A stretch of DNA of 64,000 bases from Rhizorhapis sp. SPR117 (GCF_021742065.1 NZ_JAKKIE010000007.1:33521-97520); one strand, 5' to 3'. Counted from the first letter of the stretch, positions 25,352 to 34,074 are shown. Notes: a model not told the origin generated them from the sequence alone. Numbers and translations: made by a program.

Positions 25352-27943
25352 CTACTCCGCCGCGATGGCAGCCTCGTCCGCCGGGACGAGGCTGCTCACC
25401 CACTTTTCAGGACTGTCGGGGAAGGCGATCCGCTCGATCGCCTCATCGATGCTCAAACCTTCCGCGATGAGCGCGTCGATCGCGGCGAAGGTTTTGGGGC
25501 TCGAAGAGAAGAGGGTCGCCGAATAAGGATCCAGCACCAGACGGCCAACAGCCAAGGTATCAGGCCCTTTGATCATGATGTCGGAATATTCGAAGCCGTT
25601 ACGCTTCAGTGAACGAAGCAGGGCGTCCGTATAATCGTCCATTTCGAAGCGATCGTGCTTCTTGAAGTCCGCGATTGTCTCCGGTTTCTGCTGAAGGATC
25701 ACGAACCAGTCGGAGTTTTCGAGCGCGGCTATCGAACCGGCCGATTTGTAGTAGTCGTTCAGCGACTGCGTCGCCGTGACGAGGGAGGCGCCATATTTCC
25801 GGCAGGTGCGCGCATAGGTCTCGATGAAATCGGCCATCGCACCCCCACGGAGCATTTGCCACGCTTCATCGAGAAGCAGCGCCTTTGGAATCGAGCGATC
25901 GAGCTTGCGCATCATCTGCTGCGACATGAACATGATCGCCGTGAGGACAACGCTGCGCAGTTCCTCACGCGCGGACAGGTCGGATAATTCGAAGACGGTG
26001 AGCTGAGATTTAAGCTCGAACGAAACCTCTCCCTGGAAAAAGCGGCCATAAGTTCCGCCGGATGAGAAGGGTCGCATCGCGATCGCGAGATTGACCGCGA
26101 GCCCGTTTCCTGTCGCCTCGAGCGCCTCGATTACCAGATCGATCGAGCCACGGCTTCCGTGCGCTTCCCAGACCTGATTCACCGCTCCGTCGATCAGGCC
26201 ACGTTCCGTATCGTCGAGTAGATTTATATGCCGCGACATCTGGTTGATGATCGCTTTCAGCATCGCCATGCAGTCGAGAAGATAATCCTCGTCTTCGACA
26301 GCCTGCGTTTCGTCGATCATTGAAAACGGATTCAGGCAGAAGCCCGAGCTCATGGTGAACTCGACAAAAGCGCCGCCTTGCAACTTCGCCGAATGCTCGA
26401 ACGACCGTCCGTCGTCGATCACTACCACGCGCGCCCCGGCGCCGCACAATGAGCCGCAAAGCTCCTGCAACGCCACCGACTTGCCGGATCCCGACTTGCC
26501 GAACACCGCGACGTTGTGGTTGCCCGCGCTGTTTTCGAATGGGCTCCAGAAGAAGGGCTGGCCGCGGCGGCCGATGAGTAGCAAATGCGGTATGGTTCCG
26601 CCGAGATACTCGCCCTGCAGCGGCGCAAGATTGGCGGCCGTCGTCGTGAGCAGGGTGCGCATCCGCTTCATGCGTTCAAGATCTTTCGACAGACCATTCG
26701 CCATCGTCATCGGCATCGCGCAAAGCAGACCCATGACTTGGAGATATCGATCATCGAGCAGGTCCCAGCCTGCGGCTCGGTAGATCGATTTCAGGACGCG
26801 CTCGTTGCTGTCTCCCTGTCCTTTGGGCGAGAATGACGTGGCGCTGAAGAATACGCGCACGAGCTTGCGGCCTTGTCGGATTTCCTCGTTGACGTAGCGC
26901 CATTCCTGCGACTGTTCGCGGAGTTGAGGCAGAAATCGCGACGACTTGGAATCGGCCAGGCTGGTGGTGCGCATGAACTTGTAGCTGGCCCTGTTGGTTG
27001 AGGCCTGCTGGTCGGGAAACTCGATGCAAAGATTGGTCGCGACCGGACAGGGCATGCGCAGCTTGTCGGTGAACATGTCGCCGATCAGCCGCGTCACATC
27101 CCACGGCGCCCAACGGGTCGGGAGATTGCGCACCGAGAAGGAGCGCACGTCGAACACGTCCGGATAAATCTCACCGATCTCTGGCGCGCCCTTCAACGTC
27201 TTGCCCGTCGGCCGAAAGCGCTCGGTCCGCAGCAGCATCCGGTCCGGCTCGATATGCAGTTCGATGTCTCGGCGGATAGCCTGATCGGCGATGGGATCGA
27301 GGGGGTTGTAGCTGACGGCGTCCTCGCCGGCCGCTGTCGTCGGAGAAGTAATGTCGTCGATCCACCCGATAAGGGCTACGGGATCCATCCTGCGCGCCGC
27401 GACGTTCACCGACTGGAGCGCGGAAATCAGCCCGTCCATCAGCGAGACGATCTGTTCGACCGTTATGGAGGATGATTCCGGGGTTGAATAGGAGATCGCG
27501 ACGCGGTGATTGCGCAGGCAGAAGGGTGCATCGGCCGAGAGCGATTCCCAGACGCCATCCGTGAGAAAATCGACCCGATGCTTTGCCATCCGTTCATAGA
27601 CGCCGCGCGCCGAGTAGCGCGGGACATACCACTTGGACAGGCGCTCTCCTATGCGCGGCGACATCCATTGATGGATTTGAAGACATCCAGGCGCCGGGAC
27701 GCCTTCGGACATAAATTGCGACAGGATCTCGCCGGTGCGCTCGTCGGCTCCCACGAGTGGCGCGGCTTCGATGACGAAACCCCGTGACGCGCTGTTATAG
27801 AAGATTCCCGTCTTGGGATCATAGCTGCGATAAGGCAGCCAGTGCGCCAGCATCGGGATTGAGAGGTCCGGACGCAGCGCGTCGGGCCGCTTGGTGTCTC
27901 CGAAGATGCCCGACAACAGCTCATCCAGAAAGCCGCGTGCCAT
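25352..27943 (-). CDS. traC: F-type conjugation ATPase TraC (VirB4-like)
   Basis: 863 aa from ATG 27943, with GGAGG upstream; the frame further upstream is traV antisense noise. The N-terminal third is the TraC_F domain (L-A-H-W-L-P-Y-R-S-Y-D, G-F-V-I-E-A-A-P-L-V-G). Walker A FGKSGSGKSVALQE lies near 480 and Walker B KALLLDEAWQMLRGG near 688, followed by the arginine-finger region ATQSLNDYY. TraC is the cytoplasmic hexameric motor that powers pilus assembly. All motifs are complete, so the system should be energised. Confidence 0.95.
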   Translation of the reverse strand: MARGFLDELLSGIFGDTKRPDALRPDLSIPMLAHWLPYRSYDPKTGIFYNSASRGFVIEAAPLVGADERTGEILSQFMSEGVPAPGCLQIHQWMSPRIGERLSKWYVPRYSARGVYERMAKHRVDFLTDGVWESLSADAPFCLRNHRVAISYSTPESSSITVEQIVSLMDGLISALQSVNVAARRMDPVALIGWIDDITSPTTAAGEDAVSYNPLDPIADQAIRRDIELHIEPDRMLLRTERFRPTGKTLKGAPEIGEIYPDVFDVRSFSVRNLPTRWAPWDVTRLIGDMFTDKLRMPCPVATNLCIEFPDQQASTNRASYKFMRTTSLADSKSSRFLPQLREQSQEWRYVNEEIRQGRKLVRVFFSATSFSPKGQGDSNERVLKSIYRAAGWDLLDDRYLQVMGLLCAMPMTMANGLSKDLERMKRMRTLLTTTAANLAPLQGEYLGGTIPHLLLIGRRGQPFFWSPFENSAGNHNVAVFGKSGSGKSVALQELCGSLCGAGARVVVIDDGRSFEHSAKLQGGAFVEFTMSSGFCLNPFSMIDETQAVEDEDYLLDCMAMLKAIINQMSRHINLLDDTERGLIDGAVNQVWEAHGSRGSIDLVIEALEATGNGLAVNLAIAMRPFSSGGTYGRFFQGEVSFELKSQLTVFELSDLSAREELRSVVLTAIMFMSQQMMRKLDRSIPKALLLDEAWQMLRGGAMADFIETYARTCRKYGASLVTATQSLNDYYKSAGSIAALENSDWFVILQQKPETIADFKKHDRFEMDDYTDALLRSLKRNGFEYSDIMIKGPDTLAVGRLVLDPYSATLFSSSPKTFAAIDALIAEGLSIDEAIERIAFPDSPEKWVSSLVPADEAAIAAE

Positions 27944-27944
27944 T

Positions 27945-28946
27945 TCATTTATCCTCCGGCACCACGGCAGGGAAACCCGCCGCGCCGATTGTCGGCTGCG
28001 CCTTGACGTTCGTTGCAGGAACGCCGCCGGTTTGACCGGCAGCTCGCGCATCGCTCTCCGCTTGGGCAGCCCGTTCGTGGAATGCCGGAGAGGCCTTGAT
28101 CCGGGACAGCGCTTCAGCGCCGACCGTCGTCTTCGGAGCGGGTACAGGTGCGGCGGCGGCGGCGGATACAGGCGGCGTCGACGAACCGTCGACCTTCAGC
28201 TTAGAGGCTGGGATCGCTTGTGCCGCTCCATCGACACTTCGGGTCTCCGCTTGCCTCTTGCCGATCTCCCTTGGGATGGGCGTTGGTGTGCGGCCCGCCT
28301 TGGGGGCTAGGCGGGCCGCAACGTCGTTCTGGATCGCTTTGACCGGGTCGATGCGCCGAGCGCGCGCCGCGGCGACGACCGCAGGATCGGGAAGATTGGG
28401 ATCCATGCCCCCGGCCTGGATCGTCGCGAGGTCTGCGCGATCTACGGCATCGGCGAGCGACTCCGGTTGCGGGCCAGCCGCGATGGCGTTGCGATCCGGG
28501 ATCGATGTCGCGTCGGCCAGCACCTGCTGCTGCCACTCTCCGCTCTGGACCACCGCATGGATCGCGCTCGCCTCATGGAGCCGACCACGCTCATCGATAT
28601 AGGGTTGGAAAATGATGCGCAGCACGCGCTCTTGCGTGCGGCGAGCATCGAGGGGCGAAACCGGAATCACGTGACTGGACGACGCTGTGCGGGACGGCTT
28701 CGACGAGAGACTGCGGGTCGGCCCGCTCGCTGGCGAGGGGTCGCCAACTGCACCCTGCTCCGCGATCATGGCCAGCGCCCGGTCGTCGATCGAAGCTGAC
28801 GGTGCGCAGATACCGTCCGGCGCGGCGCACGAGAAGCTCCCCTTCACATTGCTGCCGAAGGTCGCACATCCTCCTAGAAGGCTGAGCGCCGCTAGCGCTG
28901 TCGAGCCGCGAAGCAACGGTGCCCGATCGAGCCGCACCGCCTTCAC
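27945..28946 (-). CDS. traV: F-type conjugation lipoprotein TraV
   Basis: 333 aa with a lipobox: LSLLGGC, lipidated Cys near residue 27, followed by ATFGSNVKGSFSCAAPDGIC, the TraV landmark with two further cysteines. TraV anchors the TraK/TraB core complex to the outer membrane. The rest is Ala/Pro/Ser-rich and low complexity, which makes the protein about twice as long as F TraV (171 aa). It ends two bases before traC and overlaps the dsbC-like gene at its start by four bases. Confidence 0.9.
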   Translation of the reverse strand: MKAVRLDRAPLLRGSTALAALSLLGGCATFGSNVKGSFSCAAPDGICAPSASIDDRALAMIAEQGAVGDPSPASGPTRSLSSKPSRTASSSHVIPVSPLDARRTQERVLRIIFQPYIDERGRLHEASAIHAVVQSGEWQQQVLADATSIPDRNAIAAGPQPESLADAVDRADLATIQAGGMDPNLPDPAVVAAARARRIDPVKAIQNDVAARLAPKAGRTPTPIPREIGKRQAETRSVDGAAQAIPASKLKVDGSSTPPVSAAAAAPVPAPKTTVGAEALSRIKASPAFHERAAQAESDARAAGQTGGVPATNVKAQPTIGAAGFPAVVPEDK

Positions 28947-29821
28947 GACTGGCCTCCCCGCAGCCAGGCTTCGAGGAATTCCTTTGGCCGATACCCCTCA
29001 AGCACGGCACCATCGCCTCGAACGATGATCGGCGTCGCGTTGAGTCCATGCTCGCGTGCGAACCGTTCATTGGCGTCGAGTCCCTTGGTGTCACACGCCG
29101 TCGGCCCCTTGAACGGCTCACCGGCATAGGCGGCGTGCAGCGCCTGCTCCTGATTCTTCGAGCAATAGACACGATCCGCGATATCCCGGCTGCCAAGAAC
29201 GGAGATCGGCCGCTCGACGACCTTCACATCCATGCCGCGCAACACGTTCGTCAGCGCCCTGCAGTAGCCGCAGCGAAAATCGGTGAAGATCGTGACGCTT
29301 TGCTTCGCGGTGCGATTGCCCCAGACGATCGCGCCATCAGACGGAAGACCCGACAGGTTCAGAACAACCGGCCGCACCGGCGCGGTCACTTTCCCAGGTT
29401 TACCGACAGGCGTCGTCGCCCCGTCGGCTTCTCCCCCTTCGGCCGCCACGGCGTTCGCCTTGGCGGCCCCTCCCACAAGCATATCCGGGTTGATTTCCAG
29501 CAGCCGGGCTGCTGTCAGATCCTGGCGCGTCTCCATATCGTAGACACGGCCGATGATCAGATATCGCGCACCATGATTGACGTAGAAGAGATTTGCGCCG
29601 GCCGTTACCTCGCACAGGCCGTCGATCTTCTCGCAGTCAACCTTCGTAAGCGGGGTCTTGGGAAGCCTCGTTTTGAGGAGAAGGCTGACCTTGGCTTCGT
29701 CCTTGCCGGCCACGTCAGCTGCAAGGGCAATTCCGGCGATGCAGAGTGCGCCTATCGCCGCCACGACTGGGGCTGGACGCGCGAGCGCGCGGAGCTTTCG
29801 CAAACGATCAGTTGCGGACAT
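28943..29821 (-). CDS. DsbC-like disulfide isomerase of tra operon
   Basis: 292 aa from ATG 29821 (GGAGGGTGTCT precedes it). A membrane or signal segment lies at residues about 20-40. The N-terminal dimerisation region is DsbC_N-like (L-Y-V-N-H-G-A-R-Y-L-I-I-G-R-V-Y-D). The thioredoxin domain shows FTDFRCGYCRAL with CGYC near 182 and a TPIIV cis-Pro near 270. This is a DsbC/TrbB-type periplasmic isomerase, expected to shuffle the many disulfides of TraN, TraU and TraH. It overlaps the end of traB by 14 bases, so it belongs firmly to the operon. Confidence 0.88.
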   Translation of the reverse strand: MSATDRLRKLRALARPAPVVAAIGALCIAGIALAADVAGKDEAKVSLLLKTRLPKTPLTKVDCEKIDGLCEVTAGANLFYVNHGARYLIIGRVYDMETRQDLTAARLLEINPDMLVGGAAKANAVAAEGGEADGATTPVGKPGKVTAPVRPVVLNLSGLPSDGAIVWGNRTAKQSVTIFTDFRCGYCRALTNVLRGMDVKVVERPISVLGSRDIADRVYCSKNQEQALHAAYAGEPFKGPTACDTKGLDANERFAREHGLNATPIIVRGDGAVLEGYRPKEFLEAWLRGGQS

Positions 29822-31148
29822 AGACACCCTCCAAGAAGACAATTTCAACGTCGATGCCGGTCGGCATCTCGATGACGGGTTGGTATTGCTCAGCGCGCTC
29901 GATCAGATATTTCGAGACGTCCTTGCCGGACTCAGCGGCGCCGCCGCCGAGCGCGCGCAAACCCACGCTGCCGAAGTTCGGCGTGCGATTGAGGCCCCCT
30001 TCTCCGTCGGTGCTGATACTTGCGAGCGGCTGATTGAAGGCAGTGTTGAGGGCATTGCCGCCGCCGCTGACCAGACCGGCCAGGAAGGCTTGCATCGCCA
30101 GTGATCCTTCGCGGCTCACTACCCGGCCGCGCACGCCGGTCTTGCCTCCGAACGCGATGAAGCCTTTCACCTCCGAGACCGCGTAGCGCCCACCGGGCTG
30201 TGGGCAGGTCATTTTTTGCAGCTTGACGTAGACCTTCTCGCTCGAAAGTTCGCCGCGCGCGGCGCCGTTGACGAGACAGCCTTCGATCTTCGTCGTGAGG
30301 AGCCGACCGTTCTGATAGACCGAGCGCGCCGGGCCAGTGACGCGCAGCACCACCGGCAGCGGATCGGTCTGGCTGTTCACCCCCGCGCTTGCATCGACCC
30401 CAACGATCACCTTGGCGCTCGCGAAGCTGTTCGGCGGCAAATAGTTGATGCTGTCGCTGAACGTCGTCGTTCCCTTTGCCACACGGGTCGCATTGCCTGT
30501 GTCGGCCGTCTGGAAGCTCACCAACTTTACCTCCGCGCTGGCCGCCATCGGCATCGCGCGACCGGCACCAGGGGCGCCTGGGCTATCCGGACGTTGATAG
30601 GCCTGCGTTCCGCCTGGTCCGTACATCGCGCTGGGCCCGGGCGCGGGAGGTGGCGCAGTGCGAGCGGCGGCAACTTCCCGACGCAGCGCTTCATTCTCTT
30701 GCTGGTAGGCAGAAAGAACGCGGGAGCCATCCGCGCGCATAGCTTGGTTTTCGCCCTTCAACAGCTCGATCTGCTGCGAGAGCTGATCCATACGCTGCTG
30801 CTGGCCGTTGACTGATTTCAGCTGGTTCTCGACCGATTGCATCTGGTTCTCAGAGAGCGCCATCCACTCCTGCTGGTTGAGGTTCTTGTTGACCATGTCC
30901 TTGGTTGACACCTGGACCTTGGCCGTCTCGTCGCTGTCGGCGCTGTTCGATTTGTCGTCGTCCCCGAAGATCCAGAAGGATGATGCAACGAGCCCGACCC
31001 CGGCTACGCCGGCGAGAAGCATCCGCTGTTTCTTCCGCACGCTTTCGTTCGCAGAGAGATCGGCCGCGATCGGCGAAACCCCCTCCGGATTCTCATCACC
31101 ACCATCGAGGGGCTCGCGCTTGCGCTTGAGGAAATCGGTCCAGGCCAT
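29808..31148 (-). CDS. traB: F-type conjugation protein TraB (VirB10-like)
   Basis: 446 aa from ATG 31148. A cytoplasmic tail of about 40 residues, one membrane helix (about 42-62), a coiled coil with heptads (about 85-165: ENQMQSVENQLKSV...), a Pro/Gly linker (about 170-215), then the VirB10-like beta-barrel domain (VKLVSFQTAD..., LPPNSFASAKVI, GGRYAVSEVKGFIAF). TraB spans both membranes and forms the core channel with TraK and TraV. It starts one base before the traK stop region and is the fifth gene of the operon. Confidence 0.92.
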   Translation of the reverse strand: MAWTDFLKRKREPLDGGDENPEGVSPIAADLSANESVRKKQRMLLAGVAGVGLVASSFWIFGDDDKSNSADSDETAKVQVSTKDMVNKNLNQQEWMALSENQMQSVENQLKSVNGQQQRMDQLSQQIELLKGENQAMRADGSRVLSAYQQENEALRREVAAARTAPPPAPGPSAMYGPGGTQAYQRPDSPGAPGAGRAMPMAASAEVKLVSFQTADTGNATRVAKGTTTFSDSINYLPPNSFASAKVIVGVDASAGVNSQTDPLPVVLRVTGPARSVYQNGRLLTTKIEGCLVNGAARGELSSEKVYVKLQKMTCPQPGGRYAVSEVKGFIAFGGKTGVRGRVVSREGSLAMQAFLAGLVSGGGNALNTAFNQPLASISTDGEGGLNRTPNFGSVGLRALGGGAAESGKDVSKYLIERAEQYQPVIEMPTGIDVEIVFLEGVYVRN

Positions 31149-31149
31149 G

Positions 31150-31959
31150 TCACTGCCTCCCGGTTTGTGAGACGAGATAGGCCGTCGTGACCTTCCCAGG
31201 ATCGAGCTTCGGCTCGGCGATCGAGACGGCGAGCGCACTGGTCGGCGCGACCGTCGCCTCGCTCAACGTGATGGGTTCAGGGCCGCGGTTCTCGATGCGC
31301 AGCACCCGCCCGGTCAGAGCCGACCCCCGATATTCAGCGATCATCTGGACCTTGAGGTTGCCAACGTAGACCGGCCGCAGCGTGCGCTGGCGCATTTCGT
31401 AGCCGTCGGCGACACTGTTCGCATACATGGCCTGGACGAGCTCGACGGCGGCCTCCTGCGGGTTGGCGGCGACCGCCACCTCTGGCGTGCCATTCTCGTC
31501 GGACTTCGCTTTGGCGATCGCGGGGTTCGAGATGAACAGCTGCACCGCCTGATCGCCAGCTATCCGGCAGACGATCTTGTAGACATAGCCGCGCTTGCTC
31601 GTGGCGAAGAAGGAGAGCGCCGGACGGGTGAAGCCATCGGGCACAGACAGGTAGATATCTCCGCGCACAGGCTCGTTCACGACCGAGAAGTCGTCCTGCG
31701 GGTTGCCTGTCGAAATCTTCGAGACCGATGCGAATTCGTCTTCGACAAGGCTGATCCTGGTGAGATCCTTCGCCGAGGCGGCACAGTCCACCTGGCTGCC
31801 ATCCGCCGCCATGACGGTCTGATCCGCCCATGCCGGCGAGGCGAGCAGGACGAAGCTCAACGCCACCAGCCCGGCGCCCAAGCAACGGCTCAGCACGCAG
31901 TAGACGCGGGAGAGGAAGACAACGCCGACTGCGGCGCTGCCGATCGCATAGACCGACAT
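31150..31959 (-). CDS. traK: F-type conjugation protein TraK (VirB9-like secretin)
   Basis: 269 aa from ATG 31959, whose A is the last base of the traE stop. A hydrophobic leader (residues about 20-42) ends at ASPAWA-D; the start may lie slightly further in, since the leader is long. The mature protein shows Q-V-D-C-A-A-S-A-K-D-L-T-R-I-S and the late K-L-D-P-G-K-V-T-T-A-Y-L-V landmarks of TraK. TraK is the periplasmic/outer-membrane ring of the core complex with TraB and TraV. Confidence 0.9.
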   Translation of the reverse strand: MSVYAIGSAAVGVVFLSRVYCVLSRCLGAGLVALSFVLLASPAWADQTVMAADGSQVDCAASAKDLTRISLVEDEFASVSKISTGNPQDDFSVVNEPVRGDIYLSVPDGFTRPALSFFATSKRGYVYKIVCRIAGDQAVQLFISNPAIAKAKSDENGTPEVAVAANPQEAAVELVQAMYANSVADGYEMRQRTLRPVYVGNLKVQMIAEYRGSALTGRVLRIENRGPEPITLSEATVAPTSALAVSIAEPKLDPGKVTTAYLVSQTGRQ

Positions 31960-32525
31960 CACTGATCCTTTTCCTTGCTGGTCGTCACCATTCCGAAGCC
32001 GACAAGCTTCAGCGACAGGCCGGAGTATTGCCAATCGAAGCGGAAGGTTCGACGTTCGTTGGCGACGACCTTGTTGCCGACGATCGTGTGGAGATCGCCC
32101 GTAACGGTGGACCACAGGTTCTTCGGGTCGATTTCCATCTGCTGGATGGTGAAGAACTGCGCGATCGATGATCCGCGCTGTTCGTTCACGATCTTCATGA
32201 GGTCGGCGCGGATCTTCCCCTGCGCGCTAGGCGCGGTGATATCGAGGACCGATTTCATCCAGTATTCGAGATTCGCCGGGCTGCGGTCGAGCGTCAGCAC
32301 GGCCGTGTCGCGCGTCACCAGTTCAAGATATTCTCGGCTCACGCCGGCGCTGTTCACGACCAGCGGGGATCCAAGAATTGGCTGAAGGACCACCTCACGG
32401 TCGCGAGTAGCTGTGATGAGCGCCAAGATCGCGCAAAGGGCACCCAGGATGCCGGCAATGACCACCAGCATATTGCGCTGTTTGAGGATTCGCTGGCTTT
32501 GGGCGTGGGTGTAGGAAATCTCCAT
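31959..32525 (-). CDS. traE: F-type conjugation protein TraE (VirB5/8-like)
   Basis: 188 aa, the exact length of F TraE. A single membrane helix (about residues 19-40) is followed by a periplasmic domain with Y-L-E-L-V-T-R-D, L-E-Y-W-M-K-S-V-L and the final F-R-F-D-W-Q-Y-S-G-L-S-L-K-L-V-G-F, all TraE landmarks. TraE acts in early pilus assembly. It is coupled to traK by a one-base stop/start overlap and starts one base before traL ends. Confidence 0.93.
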   Translation of the reverse strand: MEISYTHAQSQRILKQRNMLVVIAGILGALCAILALITATRDREVVLQPILGSPLVVNSAGVSREYLELVTRDTAVLTLDRSPANLEYWMKSVLDITAPSAQGKIRADLMKIVNEQRGSSIAQFFTIQQMEIDPKNLWSTVTGDLHTIVGNKVVANERRTFRFDWQYSGLSLKLVGFGMVTTSKEKDQ

Positions 32526-32526
32526 C

Positions 32527-32817
32527 TCAACCCGCCATCAACCGGAGATAGGAGGGTGGCGTGGCCTTCATGCCGGTGAAGCCGGCCGGAAGATGCCAAT
32601 AGGCCATGTGCAGCAGCCAGGAGGTCGCCCGCCCTGCCTTAGCCTTCTTCAGTCCCCACCAGCCAGCGCCCGCAAGCAACATGCCGATAAGGATATGCTG
32701 AGACAGGATACCCCAGACGAATGGGATCACCATCGCCAGGAACTCATCCAGCGTCCACAGCCCGATTAGCTCAGGATCATCCAGATGAGACGGAATGACG
32801 TACTTGTCCGCGGCCAT
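32527..32817 (-). CDS. traL: F-type conjugation protein TraL
   Basis: 96 aa, similar to F TraL (91 aa). The opening Y-V-I-P-S-H-L-D-D-P-E and a central hydrophobic hairpin (about 26-62) are typical. The C-terminal Y-W-H-L-P segment is the other TraL signature. TraL is an inner-membrane protein of the pilus assembly complex (VirB3-like). It lies 58 bases downstream of the pilin gene. Confidence 0.9.
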   Translation of the reverse strand: MAADKYVIPSHLDDPELIGLWTLDEFLAMVIPFVWGILSQHILIGMLLAGAGWWGLKKAKAGRATSWLLHMAYWHLPAGFTGMKATPPSYLRLMAG

Positions 32818-32875
32818 AACACCACCCTCCCCGCAGGCCGACCGAATCTGCTATTCCGGCCGCCCCTTGGACTGT

Positions 32876-33196
32876 TCAGATCGTTGCGGTGACGGTGGAG
32901 GTGACGATCGGAATGCCGGTCCCGGCGCCCACGCCGACGCCGACCGGAATTGCGATCTGGCCCATCGAGAAGCGGCCCGATGCCAGCGCGACGATGCCGC
33001 CGGCGAGCGACAGGACGGTGATGATCTTGCCGCCCGACCCTTCGAGGAAGTCGGTGAACTTCGTCAGGGCGGTATCGAACGTGGTGTCGGCACCGGCGAA
33101 GGCCGGTCCGGCAAGAAGAAACAGCGCGATCACCAGTGCGATGAGGGCGAGAACCGCCAGCTCCGCACGACCGCTGTACTTGAGGACAGTCTGCAT
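32876..33196 (-). CDS. traA: F-type pilin precursor TraA
   Basis: 106 aa with a long leader (about 34 residues) ending in the cleavage site PAFA-G, then a 72-aa mature pilin of two hydrophobic helices (about 57-75 and 80-104) separated by S-G-R-F-S-M-G. This fits F-type pilins, which are cut by signal peptidase and inserted in the inner membrane before pilus polymerisation. It is the first gene of the transfer operon; its ribosome site is GAAGGGAAAC. The 380-base leader in front carries unusual palindromic repeats (separate entries). Confidence 0.88.
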   Translation of the reverse strand: MQTVLKYSGRAELAVLALIALVIALFLLAGPAFAGADTTFDTALTKFTDFLEGSGGKIITVLSLAGGIVALASGRFSMGQIAIPVGVGVGAGTGIPIVTSTVTATI

Positions 33197-33310
33197 GAGA
33201 GTTTCCCTTCAAACGGAACGCGACTGATCCGCGCCCAATCAAAAGGTGGTCAGGTCAAACGGCGGGCGGCAACGAACTTCCCCCCAACCATGTTCGACTC
33301 GCGAAAGAAT

Positions 33311-33325
33311 CTTGAACGGTTCAAG
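33311..33325. promoter_or_regulatory. 15-bp perfect palindrome, candidate operator
   Basis: CTTGAAC (33311-33317), one central G, and GTTCAAG (33319-33325) form a perfect dyad 115 bases upstream of traA. The size suits a dimeric HTH repressor or activator; the regulator genes at 33578 or 34075 are candidates by position only. Confidence 0.5.
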
Positions 33326-33330
33326 GAGGC

Positions 33331-33418
33331 GCCCCGCCTTGCGGGGCGGCATGCCCCTCCCTGCGGGGCACAATGCCCCAGACCTCGGGGCAAGCCGCCC
33401 CCTTTTCCGGGGCAGGCC
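33331..33418. repeat. Four tandem 22-bp palindromic repeats
   Basis: GCCCC begins at 33331, 33353, 33375 and 33397, and its partner GGGGC at 33343, 33365, 33387 and 33409. The period is exactly 22 bp. Each unit is GCCCC, a 7-base variable loop, GGGGC, then a 5-base variable spacer. The first and middle units have longer arms (8 and 6 bp). Loops differ while arms are kept, which points to selection on the paired structure or dyad. Confidence 0.85.
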
Positions 33419-33577
33419 ACTTCCCGAGTCGGCATATGCGCTGATAATTGCCGTCATCGATGGCTCAGGTTAGATTCGCTAACCGGAGTCGGTGAATTCC
33501 CGTCGGCCGGGCAGAATTCTTGTCGACGATATGAGCACTCAAGACATGCTGATGAAGGACAGCCTGGTGCAGGTTCG

Positions 33578-34042
33578 ATGACGGGAGATCAGTGCACGCT
33601 CGCGCTCAACATTTCGGAGCACCTGTTCAATCTGACGACGGAGAGCCTGCGCCTTCGCTCGAACGAGACCCGATGCTACCAGACCCTTGAGAGCCTGTTG
33701 GCGGAGCGTGTCCACTTACCTTGTGCGCTGGAGTCCCACGATCCGAAGACAATTCGCGATCATCTGTCGGCAATACCCACTACCGGTGATATCCGCATCG
33801 ATCTCACAATCACGAAGTCGAGCGCAGACAGCCTCGATGCAGCAAAACGTCTTATTTCGGAGGGCTTAGGCTCTGAGATCAGCTTGGGCGACACCCTCTC
33901 GATCATGCTGTTTCTTTACATTGTCGATCAGAAGGCGGCGAAAATACTTCAGAGAATTGGGCTGGACAGTTCCGCTTGCGTCTCCTCCTCACAGCCCGCC
34001 GGCGACGACGATCCGCCAGATAACGTGGTCCCGTTCAGATAG
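33578..34042 (+). CDS. Unknown 154-aa protein beside the traA control region
   Basis: I do not recognise this protein. ATG 33578 is the first sensible start; the longer frame runs through the repeat region and is not coding-like. Predicted mostly helical, with L-A-E-R-V-H-L-P in the middle and a helix-rich C-terminal part (SADSLDAAKRLISEGLGSEISLGDTLSIMLFLYIV). The helix-turn-like I-T-K-S-S-A-D-S-L-D-A-A stretch could be a ribbon-helix-helix or dimer helix. Facing away from traA and next to an HTH gene, it is a candidate transfer regulator or relaxosome accessory protein; this is positional inference only. Confidence 0.6.
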   Translation: MTGDQCTLALNISEHLFNLTTESLRLRSNETRCYQTLESLLAERVHLPCALESHDPKTIRDHLSAIPTTGDIRIDLTITKSSADSLDAAKRLISEGLGSEISLGDTLSIMLFLYIVDQKAAKILQRIGLDSSACVSSSQPAGDDDPPDNVVPFR

Positions 34043-34074
34043 TTAACGGCCACGCTGATCGTAACCGCACATCC

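Larger units (their letters stand above)
33197..33577. promoter_or_regulatory. Divergent control region upstream of traA
   Basis: 381 bases without a convincing gene between traA and the plus-strand gene at 33578. It contains, from traA outward, the palindrome CTTGAACGGTTCAAG (33311-33325), four 22-bp palindromic repeats (33331-33418) and a stem GGTTAG/CTAACC (33468-33484). Promoters for both directions must lie here. An origin of transfer is possible but no nic site can be named. Confidence 0.6.

Noticed and set aside
33331..33418. CRISPR array interpretation of the 22-bp repeats
   Set aside because: The repeat unit is a 22-bp dyad with variable loops, not 24-40-bp repeats with unique spacers, and no cas genes are present.
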